DNA of 5,059 nucleotides, taken from positions 1-5,059 of the forward strand of contig JAUPWC010000090.1 in the NCBI GenBank assembly GCA_030916665.1. The letters are read 5' to 3'. Below, piece after piece: positions 1 through 5,059 of the stretch (within the stretch, counting starts at the first letter, position 1; every line of letters starts with the position of its first letter). The notes below the pieces were generated by a model, which did no database searches, had not been told where the DNA came from, and was given only the letters and a program-made list of their open reading frames with translations. The DNA comes from Verrucomicrobiota bacterium. GTDB lineage: Bacteria > Verrucomicrobiota > Verrucomicrobiia > Opitutales > Opitutaceae. Made by a program: the position numbers and the translations under genes.

Positions 1-1007
1 AGTTTCTCGATGAGGGCCTTGTCCTGCATCGTCTCGCGCGAGATGTTCAGCGGGAGGTCCTCGCTGTCCACGACGCCCTTGAGGAAGCGCAGCCACTCGG
101 GGAGCAGGTCCTTGGGCTTGGCGTCGATCAGGACCTTGCGGCAGTGCAGGGCGACGGACGGCTCGAGGCGCGCGAAGCCGTAGCGCTCGGTGTTTTCCGA
201 GGGCACGAAGAGCAGGGCGTTGATCGAGAGCGGGGCATCAGCCGAGAAGTGCAGGCGGAGCTGCGGCTCGTCGTGCGCGTGGGCCTGGAACTTGTAGAAC
301 TCGGTGTATTCCTCGTTCTTGATCTCGGCCTTGCTGCGGAGCCAGAGCGCCTGGACGGTTTCGAATTTCTTTCCGTTGAGCGTGATCGGGAAGCCCACGA
401 AGGCGCTGTAGCGGGTGAGGATTTCCTTGATGCGCCAGTCCTTGGCGAACTCGTCGCAGTCGTCCTTGAGCTCGATGACGATCTTGCAGCCGCGGCGCTG
501 GTCGGCGGCCTCCTCGACCGAGTAGCTGCCGGAGCCGTCGCTGGTCCAGACGTGGCCGGGCTCGTCCTTCTTCCAGGAGTGGGAGTAAACCTTCACGGAC
601 TTGGCAACCATGAAGGCCGAGTAGAAGCCGACGCCGAATTGGCCGATGAGATTGGAGTTTTTGGCGCCGCCCTCGCCGAGGGCCTTGAGAAACTGCTTGG
701 AACCCGAGTGGGCGATGGTGCCGAGGTTTTGGACCAGCTCGGCGCGGGTCATGCCGATGCCGTAGTCCTGGAGGGTGATCGTCTTGGCGGTCTCGTCGGT
801 GGTGATGGTGATCTCCAGCGGCAGGTCGTCGTGGATCTCTTTCTCGGTCAGCTGGGTGTGGCGCAGCTTTTCCAGCGCGTCGGAGGCGTTGGAGACCAGC
901 TCACGGACGAAGATTTCCTTCTCCGTGTAGAGCGAGTGGATGACGATATCGAGCAGTTGCTTGATCTCGGCTTGGAACTCGAATTTTTGCGGAGTGGTGG
1001 TGGACAT
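1..1007 (-). CDS. htpG: Molecular chaperone HtpG (Hsp90), N-terminal part, 3' end outside window
   Basis: This is the bacterial Hsp90, a cytosolic ATP-dependent homodimeric chaperone. The visible 335 residues cover the GHKL ATPase domain (about 1-215) and the start of the middle domain; the rest of the middle domain and the dimerisation domain lie beyond the left edge, since family members run to about 610-640 residues. Visible motifs are IFVRELVSNASDA (32-44) with the catalytic Glu36 and Mg/ATP-binding Asn40, DYGIGMT (81-87) with the adenine-binding Asp81, the glycine-rich lid segment GQFGVGFYSAF (122-132), and DLPLNISRE (317-325), whose Arg324 matches the gamma-phosphate-sensing arginine of the middle domain. 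The ATG at 1007 is chosen because the following KFEFQAEIKQLL aligns with the start of E. coli HtpG. No Shine-Dalgarno precedes it: the leader just before the ATG is C-rich. The Asn usual after Asp81 is replaced by Tyr82. A terminator ends 33 bases upstream, so the gene is probably its own transcription unit. Identity is certain; only the extent is unknown. Confidence 0.97.
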   Translation of the reverse strand, partial: MSTTTPQKFEFQAEIKQLLDIVIHSLYTEKEIFVRELVSNASDALEKLRHTQLTEKEIHDDLPLEITITTDETAKTITLQDYGIGMTRAELVQNLGTIAHSGSKQFLKALGEGGAKNSNLIGQFGVGFYSAFMVAKSVKVYSHSWKKDEPGHVWTSDGSGSYSVEEAADQRRGCKIVIELKDDCDEFAKDWRIKEILTRYSAFVGFPITLNGKKFETVQALWLRSKAEIKNEEYTEFYKFQAHAHDEPQLRLHFSADAPLSINALLFVPSENTERYGFARLEPSVALHCRKVLIDAKPKDLLPEWLRFLKGVVDSEDLPLNISRETMQDKALIEK

Positions 1008-1040
1008 GGTGGTTGGACGGGTGGGCGATGGTTAAAGAAA

Positions 1041-1065
1041 AGAGCCCGCTAGTTTAGCGGGCTCT
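1041..1065 (-). terminator. Rho-independent terminator of the symporter operon
   Basis: A perfect 10-bp inverted repeat (AGAGCCCGCT at 1041-1050, AGCGGGCTCT at 1056-1065) can be extended by one A-T pair to leave a three-base loop. Read on the minus strand it is followed by TTTCTTTAAC, a T-rich tail adjoining the last T of the stem. The plus-strand reading has no T tract. It lies 34 bases after the stop codon of the small membrane-protein gene, so it most likely ends the symporter operon transcript before htpG. Confidence 0.85.
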
Positions 1066-1077
1066 GGAAAAAATCAA
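1051..1077 (-). promoter_or_regulatory. Possible htpG promoter overlapping the terminator
   Basis: On the minus strand, TTGATT (1077-1072) and TAAACT (1056-1051) are separated by 15 bases, shorter than the usual 16-18 for a sigma-70 type promoter. The -10-like element falls in the loop and inner stem of the terminator. Transcription would start near 1044 and give a leader of roughly 37 bases. It is offered because only 33 bases separate the terminator from the htpG start, so a dedicated htpG promoter must overlap or precede the hairpin. No CIRCE-type inverted repeat (TTAGCACTC-N9-GAGTGCTAA) is seen. This is a weak call. Confidence 0.25.
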
Positions 1078-1099
1078 GCGAGGGAATGCGCCGGGGGAG

Positions 1100-1255
1100 T
1101 CAACGTTCGTCCACCTGGTCGTCATGCACCGGCTCAATGTGACCGAGGTTGTGGTCGGGTTTGTGGCCCGTGAGCACGCGCCAGACGCAATAGACGAAAA
1201 GCACGGTCACGAAGCCGACCGAGATGATCATGGTGATCCAGCCGCCGGGGGTCAT
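1100..1255 (-). CDS. Small single-span membrane protein, likely MetS-type small subunit of the NSS symporter
   Basis: This 51-residue ORF begins MTPGGWITMIISVGFVTVLF and has one hydrophobic segment at about residues 6-28. A short polar tail follows, rich in His (31, 35, 39, 44) and acidic residues, and ends DDQVDER. Its ATG overlaps the symporter stop codon as ATGA (4-base overlap), and a strong GGAGG lies 9 bases upstream inside the symporter gene, so it is surely translated with that gene. Small one-span proteins encoded directly after NSS symporters are known, the type case being MetS, needed with MetP for methionine and alanine uptake in Corynebacterium glutamicum. The N-terminal Gly-X-hydrophobic pattern and the gene position fit that group. 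The function is inferred from position and topology, not from a catalytic motif; it could instead be an unrelated stabilising micropeptide. Confidence 0.82.
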   Translation of the reverse strand: MTPGGWITMIISVGFVTVLFVYCVWRVLTGHKPDHNLGHIEPVHDDQVDER

Positions 1256-2865
1256 GATTTTAATCCTCCGTTGCTTTTTTCCGCCTCCACCCAGCGTTTG
1301 CCGGCCTGGGCGACCAGGAAGGTGACGAAGATGATGGTAATGATGATGAAGCCGAAGGCGATGCGAGCCGGCCCGCTGGGGTTGCTGCCAACCAGGTCGG
1401 TGATGTAGCTCGTCGGATTGAACGCGGCCTCGGCGCCGAACTTGAAGTTCCAGCCGAAGACATTTGCGAGCAGGAACATCACGAAGATCACCAGCAGGTA
1501 GAGCGGGGTGATGTATTTCATGATCGGCTTGTAGAAGGCCGGGATGCGCATTTCGGCGCCCTGATGGGCCTCGTTGATGCCTTCATCGATCCCGATGACC
1601 CAGCCGAAGACGATGATCAGAATGGTGCCGCAGACAAAGATGCCGACGGTGCCGATCCAGAAATCGATCGTGTCGAGCGCCTTCAGGTCCTTGGAAAACC
1701 ACCATACGAGGGCGGTGCCGAGGGCGGTCAGCAGGCCGAGCACGCCCATGGCGGTCTTGCGCCCGAGGCCGAGGCCTTCCTCGAAGAACGCAATGCCGGG
1801 TTGCAGCATCGACAGCGAGCTGGTGATGGCGGCGAGAAAGAGCAGCAGGTAGAAGATCGTGGCGAAGAACTGGCCGAAGGCCATCTGGGCGAAGACGTGG
1901 GGCAGGACGTTGAAGCCGAGGCCGAAGGTGCCCATGCCCACGACGCCCGCCGCGCCGAAGAATACGAAGGCGGCCGGCACCGTGATGAGGCCGCCGAGTG
2001 CGACCTCGCAGAACTCGTTGGCCGAGGCGGCGGTCAGGCCGCTGAGCACGACGTCGTCCTTCTTCTTGAGGTAGCTGGCGTAGGTGATGATCGCGCCGAA
2101 GCCCACGGAGAGGGAGAAGAAGATCTGGCCGGCGGCGGCGAGCCACAGCTGCGGATTCTTCAGGCCGGTGGCGATGTCCTTGGGATTCCACATGAACCCC
2201 AGCCCGTTGATCACGTTCTGGTCGGGCTTGGCCGGATCGGGCGTGCCGAGAGTGAGCACGCGGGCGAGGATGATGATGGCGATGAGGATCAGCAGCGGCA
2301 TGCCCCATTTGCAGACGATCTCCACGCCCTTGGAGATGCCGCGGTAGATGAAGAAGAAATTCAGCGCATAGACAATCACCACGAAGATGCCGACGTCGCT
2401 GAGGCCAAAATGGATCGAGGCGCCGTCCTGGCGTGTGCCGGTAAACGTGGCGAAGAAGTCGCTGTAGTTCATCCCGGGCAGGCTGAGGTTGCCAGTGGCG
2501 GCGTTGAGCGCGTAGCCGAGGCACCAGGCCTCGATATACACGTAATACATATAGACCATCACCGGGACGATGAAGCCCAGCAGGCCGAGGTATTTGCCGG
2601 CGGGGTGGCGGATGATGGCGTGGAAGATGCCGGGCGAGGAATGGTAGCCCGCGAGGCCGCCCTTGCGGCCCATCGTCCACTCGGCCCAGCCGATCGGGAT
2701 GCCGATCAGCAGAAGCGAGATGAAGTAGGCGATCATGAACGCCGCGCCGCCGTATTGGGCGGCGAGGCCCGGAAAACGCAGGAAGTTGCCCAAGCCGACG
2801 GCACTTCCCGCGACGGCCAGGATCACGCCGAGGCGCGAACTCCAGGCTTCTTGGGGTTTTGACAT
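1252..2865 (-). CDS. Sodium-dependent amino-acid symporter, NSS/SNF family (LeuT-like)
   Basis: The product is a 537-residue inner-membrane sodium symporter of the neurotransmitter:sodium symporter family, with about 12 membrane helices in the LeuT fold. It resembles LeuT along most of its length. TM1 has SAVGLGNFLRFPG (21-33) with sodium-site residues Ala22, Val23 and Asn27 and extracellular-gate Arg30. TM3 has YYVYIEAW (107-114) with the substrate-contact Tyr108. The unwound TM6 has FFSLSVGFGAIITYASY (249-265), with Ser251 where LeuT has the sodium ligand Thr254. TM7 has ANEFCEV (282-288), with Asn283 and Glu287 matching LeuT Asn286 and Glu290. TM8 has AAITSS (345-350), matching the Na2 site. 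Asp401 matches gate residue Asp404. Glu287 suggests chloride-independent transport, because chloride-dependent members have Ser there. A loop of about 30 residues precedes the last helix (471-500). The start at 2865 gives MSKPQEAWSSRLG, the usual NSS N-terminus; an in-frame ATG at 2916 would add 17 polar, unfamily-like residues. Neither start has a good Shine-Dalgarno. A small hydrophobic or neutral amino acid is the likely substrate, but it cannot be read from sequence alone. Confidence 0.95.
   Translation of the reverse strand: MSKPQEAWSSRLGVILAVAGSAVGLGNFLRFPGLAAQYGGAAFMIAYFISLLLIGIPIGWAEWTMGRKGGLAGYHSSPGIFHAIIRHPAGKYLGLLGFIVPVMVYMYYVYIEAWCLGYALNAATGNLSLPGMNYSDFFATFTGTRQDGASIHFGLSDVGIFVVIVYALNFFFIYRGISKGVEIVCKWGMPLLILIAIIILARVLTLGTPDPAKPDQNVINGLGFMWNPKDIATGLKNPQLWLAAAGQIFFSLSVGFGAIITYASYLKKKDDVVLSGLTAASANEFCEVALGGLITVPAAFVFFGAAGVVGMGTFGLGFNVLPHVFAQMAFGQFFATIFYLLLFLAAITSSLSMLQPGIAFFEEGLGLGRKTAMGVLGLLTALGTALVWWFSKDLKALDTIDFWIGTVGIFVCGTILIIVFGWVIGIDEGINEAHQGAEMRIPAFYKPIMKYITPLYLLVIFVMFLLANVFGWNFKFGAEAAFNPTSYITDLVGSNPSGPARIAFGFIIITIIFVTFLVAQAGKRWVEAEKSNGGLKS
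1265..1269 (-). promoter_or_regulatory. Shine-Dalgarno GGAGG of the small membrane-protein gene
   Basis: GGAGG on the minus strand is separated by 9 bases from the ATG at 1255. It lies within the last codons of the symporter gene and is the only clear Shine-Dalgarno at a gene start in this window. It fixes the start of the 51-residue ORF and argues that this ORF is a real gene. Confidence 0.8.
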
Positions 2866-2919
2866 GGGCGCGATGAAAGGGGATTGGCCCTTCCGGGCAA
2901 ACACCAACTGTGCCATCCA

Positions 2920-2939
2920 CGCGGTGTCCGCGCGGTGTC
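2920..2939. repeat. Tandem 9-base direct repeat in the divergent spacer
   Basis: CGCGGTGTC occurs at 2920-2928 and again at 2931-2939, giving an 11-base period close to one helical turn. It lies about midway between the divergent symporter and permease starts, so it could be a binding site for a regulator. In GC-rich DNA a short repeat like this can arise by chance, and no promoter elements are recognisable around it. Confidence 0.4.
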
Positions 2940-2954
2940 GGTTTCGGCTTTGCC

Positions 2955-2972
2955 ACCAACGGCCCGGTTGGT
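2955..2972. repeat. Small inverted repeat upstream of the permease gene
   Basis: ACCAAC (2955-2960) and GTTGGT (2967-2972) are perfect inverted repeats around the six bases GGCCCG, ending 19 bases before the permease ATG. It could be an operator half-site pair or a small leader hairpin. The rest of the 126-base divergent spacer (2866-2991) shows no AT-rich -10 element and no Shine-Dalgarno for either gene. Confidence 0.35.
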
Positions 2973-2991
2973 TGTCTCACCCCGCCACCCG

Positions 2992-4128
2992 ATGAATCTC
3001 CTCGACCGCTACCTGCTCGCCGAATGGCTGAAGATGCTCGGCCTGCTGCTGGCCGCGACGATGGGCCTGCTGCTCATGACCTCGCTCTACGACGAGCTGC
3101 GCGACTTCACCCAGATCAACGCCGGGCTGGGCGACATCCTGATGTATTTTGCCACCAGCATGCCCAGCTCCCTGACGGTGGTGCTGCCGCTGTCCATGCT
3201 GCTCTCGCTGCTCTTCGTGCTGGGCAAGCTGCACCGCAACAACGAGCTCACCGCCATCCGCGCCGCCGGGCTGAACATCTTCTCCACCACGCGCTCGCTC
3301 TGGCTGGCCGGCCTCGTCCTCTGCGGCGTTTCCCTGCTGCTGAACGCCCGGGTCGTCCCCTGGTCGGTCGAGACCTCGCGCAGTCTCCGCGACACCATCC
3401 TGTTCCGGGCCGAGGCCGAGAAAGCCGCCAGCGGCGCGCAGCCGGCCGATGCCGACACGCTCGGCCTGGTCACGACGATGGCCTTCGACAACCGGCCGCA
3501 GAATCGCATGTGGTTCATCAACCGCTACAGCCAGGTTTCCGGCAAGGCCTTCGGTGTGACCGTGTCGGAGATGGACTCGCAGCGGCGCGAGAAAACCCGG
3601 CTCATGGCGCGCGAGGCGACCTACGACGCGGCCGCCCGGAGCTGGACGTTCCGGGAAGGCCGCGAACTGTGGTTTGATCCGGAGCTGGGTGAGCTCATGC
3701 GCTCCGTGACCTTCGAGCAGAAGACGGTGCCGTATTTCAACGAGGACCCATCGCTCATGCTGCTCGTGGGCACCAAGCGGGCGCAGGATCTGTCGTTCAA
3801 CGAACTCGAGCGCATCACCGGCTATTTCGCCGCGGAGAAAAACCCCAAGCTGATCGGCTACGAGGTGCGCTACTACGGCATGCTGTTCTCGACGCTCGGC
3901 CCGCTCATCGTGATCGCGATCGCCGTGCCCTTCGCGGTGTCCGGCGTGCGGGTCAATCCGGTCGTGGGCGTGTCCAAGTCCATCGGGCTTTTCGTCATTT
4001 ACTACCTGCTGAGCAATCTGGCCACGCTGTTGGGCACGAGGGGATATGTCGAACCGATGTGGGCCGCCGCGATGCCCAACCTCGCCATGATCGGCCTCGC
4101 CGCCTGGTTCTTCGGGCGGTTGCGCTGA
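2992..4128 (+). CDS. LptF/LptG-family permease (YjgP/YjgQ), lipopolysaccharide export
   Basis: This 378-residue inner-membrane protein belongs to the YjgP/YjgQ family. In the LptB2FG ABC exporter, LptF and LptG extract lipopolysaccharide from the outer leaflet of the inner membrane and pass it to LptC and LptA. The topology fits: membrane helices at about 16-33, 60-79 and 102-121, a large periplasmic domain at about 122-290 (beta-jellyroll in known structures), then three helices at about 296-315, 329-346 and 356-374. The cytoplasmic NELTAIRAAG (84-93) is the family's conserved coupling-helix region that contacts the ATPase LptB. The SLYDELRDF stretch after TM1 (31-39) looks more LptG-like, but LptF and LptG cannot be separated safely. 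The ATG at 2992 is chosen because MNLLDRYLLAEW is the family N-terminus; an in-frame ATG at 2884 would add 36 residues of no family character. No Shine-Dalgarno is visible (CGCCACCCG before ATG). No second permease gene adjoins it, so the partner subunit and lptB must be elsewhere. Confidence 0.93.
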   Translation: MNLLDRYLLAEWLKMLGLLLAATMGLLLMTSLYDELRDFTQINAGLGDILMYFATSMPSSLTVVLPLSMLLSLLFVLGKLHRNNELTAIRAAGLNIFSTTRSLWLAGLVLCGVSLLLNARVVPWSVETSRSLRDTILFRAEAEKAASGAQPADADTLGLVTTMAFDNRPQNRMWFINRYSQVSGKAFGVTVSEMDSQRREKTRLMAREATYDAAARSWTFREGRELWFDPELGELMRSVTFEQKTVPYFNEDPSLMLLVGTKRAQDLSFNELERITGYFAAEKNPKLIGYEVRYYGMLFSTLGPLIVIAIAVPFAVSGVRVNPVVGVSKSIGLFVIYYLLSNLATLLGTRGYVEPMWAAAMPNLAMIGLAAWFFGRLR

Positions 4129-4161
4129 GCGTTGGCGTGGAATGGTGCCGGTCGGTTTGGG

Positions 4162-4187
4162 GTGGGCGGTGAGCTTGCTCACGCCAC
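4162..4187. other. Imperfect hairpin after the permease gene, possible terminator
   Basis: GTGAG (4169-4173) pairs with CTCAC (4178-4182) around the loop CTTG. The stem extends through GGC/GCC (4165-4167 with 4183-4185) past a one-base bulge, and then GT/AC past another. It begins 34 bases after the permease stop. No T tract follows on either strand, so if it ends transcription from either converging gene it is not a textbook intrinsic terminator. Confidence 0.4.
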
Positions 4188-4200
4188 GGATAAATCTAGG

Positions 4201-4248
4201 AACCTGCATGGCGCCAGCGAGCTGGCCGCCCACAAGTTGATGCAGCTT
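4201..4248. other. Nested inverted repeats in the convergent spacer
   Basis: CTGCAT (4204-4209) is complementary to ATGCAG (4240-4245), with AA/TT able to pair outside a C-C mismatch. Inside it GCCAG (4213-4217) pairs with CTGGC (4222-4226) around the loop CGAG. The two together would form a long stem with an internal loop. It lies just past the hydrolase stop codon, between two converging genes, and could limit read-through or protect 3' ends. No ORF of note and no known RNA family is recognised in the 142-base spacer (4129-4270). Confidence 0.35.
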
Positions 4249-4270
4249 GGGCCGGACAGCGCGCTCCGGT

Positions 4271-5059
4271 TCACGGCGGGCCGGGCATGAACCCGTGACG
4301 GCGCAGAAAGTCGTCCGTCCGCTCCAGGATGGCCTCGTCGAAATAGCGGGCGTATTTTTCGTTTCCTTCTCCGAGGTAGTGCTGGCGGCCTTCCACGGTG
4401 ACCAGCTCGAACGTGTTGCCGAGCTCGCGCGTCTTCGTGGCGAAGAGCTGGACGCTGTAATACGGGACGGTGGCGTCCTCCCGCCCGTGAAAGGCCAACG
4501 CGGGCGGCAGGCCGGATTTCAGGTTGTGATAGGGGGAGACGGACCAGATCTGCGTGCGGCGCTTGTCCATGATCAGGTCGGCCCAGACTTCCATGGTGTT
4601 GTAGTTGCTCGAATAGAGCAGCAGGGCGTCGGGGCGCGGGCTGATTTTCAGGTCGTCGCCTTCCTCATTGACGGTGTCGAACAGCACGGTGGACCAGGCG
4701 AGCTGACCGCCGGCCGACTGGCCTGCGACCACGATCCGGTGCGGATCTATGCCGAGGGTCGCGGCATTGGCCCGGAGCCAGCGGATGGCGGACCGGGCAT
4801 CCTTCACGGATTCGACGAGGGTGATGTCGGGGTGAGGATAGGTTCCGTCGGCCTTGATCGAGAGCCGGTATTGGAAGGAGAAGGCGACGAAACCCTTGGC
4901 CGCATAACGCCGGCAGGCACCGTGAAATTCGGCCGGGCTGCCGAAAACCCAGCCGCCACCATGGAAAAAGGCGATGGCGGGGCGGCCGGTCCGGGCGGAT
5001 TCTGCGCCCGGTTGAAAGACATCAACCTGCAGTTCCCGGCCGGCCACACGCTTGTAGAT
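4271..5059 (-). CDS. Alpha/beta hydrolase, esterase-like, 5' end outside window
   Basis: The frame is open to the right edge and gives 262 visible residues, numbered here from the first complete codon (5059-5057). It is an alpha/beta-hydrolase of the HGGG-motif, hormone-sensitive-lipase/acetyl-esterase type. HGGGW (33-37) forms the oxyanion hole. GQSAGG (113-118) holds the nucleophile Ser115. Asp195 in HGREDATVPY and His227 in GRQHYLG complete the expected Ser-Asp-His triad. The segment LGIDPHRIVVAGQSAGG is typical of the family. The first visible residues IYKRVAGRELQVDVFQP match the usual strand at the beginning of the catalytic domain, so the GTG at 5047 is an internal Val rather than a start, and any start codon or signal peptide lies upstream. 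It probably hydrolyses small acyl or carbohydrate esters. The substrate is not readable, and a role in hemicellulose deacetylation or peptide cleavage is equally open. It converges with the permease gene and shares no operon with anything visible. Confidence 0.9.
   Translation of the reverse strand: MYKRVAGRELQVDVFQPGAESARTGRPAIAFFHGGGWVFGSPAEFHGACRRYAAKGFVAFSFQYRLSIKADGTYPHPDITLVESVKDARSAIRWLRANAATLGIDPHRIVVAGQSAGGQLAWSTVLFDTVNEEGDDLKISPRPDALLLYSSNYNTMEVWADLIMDKRRTQIWSVSPYHNLKSGLPPALAFHGREDATVPYYSVQLFATKTRELGNTFELVTVEGRQHYLGEGNEKYARYFDEAILERTDDFLRRHGFMPGPP

Noticed and set aside
144..1052. Long plus-strand ORF of about 302 codons opposite htpG
   Set aside because: It is antisense to a certain HtpG coding region, has low-complexity Gly/Leu/Val/Asp composition and no recognisable motif. 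GC-rich genes commonly leave such open antisense frames.
1021..1075. CIRCE or similar heat-shock operator before htpG
   Set aside because: The inverted repeat here is a GC-rich terminator stem with a T-rich tail and does not match TTAGCACTC-N9-GAGTGCTAA.
1564..2862. Plus-strand ORF of about 432 codons opposite the symporter
   Set aside because: The Ala/Glu/Asp/Gly/His-rich composition and lack of any domain mark it as the antisense shadow of the LeuT-like gene, whose own translation has full family motifs.
2866..2916. Extended symporter start at the upstream ATG (17 extra residues)
   Set aside because: The extra residues have no family resemblance, while the ATG at 2865 gives the standard short cytoplasmic N-terminus before TM1. 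No Shine-Dalgarno supports the upstream start either, so it cannot be excluded completely.
1583..2980. Minus-strand ORF of about 465 codons in another frame of the symporter
   Set aside because: The extreme Arg/Pro/His composition is typical of a shifted frame of a GC-rich gene; the correct frame gives the symporter.
2884..2991. Extended permease start at the upstream ATG (36 extra residues)
   Set aside because: The added stretch is Arg/Pro/Ala-rich and precedes the usual family N-terminus MNLLDRYLL. It would also overlap the divergent symporter's control region.
2977..4233. Minus-strand ORF of about 418 codons opposite the permease
   Set aside because: It is Arg/Gly/His/Gln-rich with no motif, and lies entirely opposite a clear LptF/LptG-family gene. 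It is a GC-driven open frame.
1..5059. Mobile element, defence system, CRISPR array, tRNA or rRNA
   Set aside because: No transposase or integrase motifs, terminal inverted repeats, regularly spaced repeats or tRNA-like cloverleaf were seen. All coding space is taken by housekeeping or metabolic genes of similar base composition.

Overview
This 5,059-base window is GC-rich and densely coded. It carries five protein genes: a 5'-complete but 3'-cut htpG (Hsp90), a small single-membrane-span protein, a LeuT-type sodium symporter, an LptF/LptG-family permease and a 5'-cut alpha/beta hydrolase. The permease of lipopolysaccharide export implies a Gram-negative bacterium with an outer membrane. The mix of an almost LeuT-like NSS symporter with a tiny partner gene, the GC-rich third codon positions and several starts without a Shine-Dalgarno would fit Verrucomicrobiota (for example Opitutales). 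That placement is a guess from gene style, not something the sequence proves.

Layout. Positions 1-1007 (minus) hold the first 335 codons of htpG. Between htpG and the next gene lies a strong intrinsic terminator, oriented to end minus-strand transcription. Positions 1100-2865 (minus) hold a two-gene operon: an NSS-family amino-acid symporter followed, with an ATGA start-stop overlap, by a 51-residue membrane protein that looks like the MetS-type small subunit of such symporters. A 126-base divergent spacer (2866-2991) separates this operon from the plus-strand permease gene (2992-4128). That gene converges with an esterase-like alpha/beta hydrolase on the minus strand (4271 to the window edge). 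The 142-base convergent spacer holds two imperfect hairpin structures but no obvious U-tract terminator.

How the genes relate. Only the symporter and its small partner form a convincing functional unit: sodium-driven amino-acid uptake at the inner membrane. htpG (chaperone), the permease (lipopolysaccharide export) and the hydrolase each appear to be separate transcription units. No mobile element, CRISPR array, tRNA or rRNA was seen. This is mostly an ordinary chromosomal core region. The most interesting points are the small symporter partner, the tight terminator-to-htpG junction, an unusual residue in the HtpG nucleotide-binding motif, and start sites that lack a Shine-Dalgarno.
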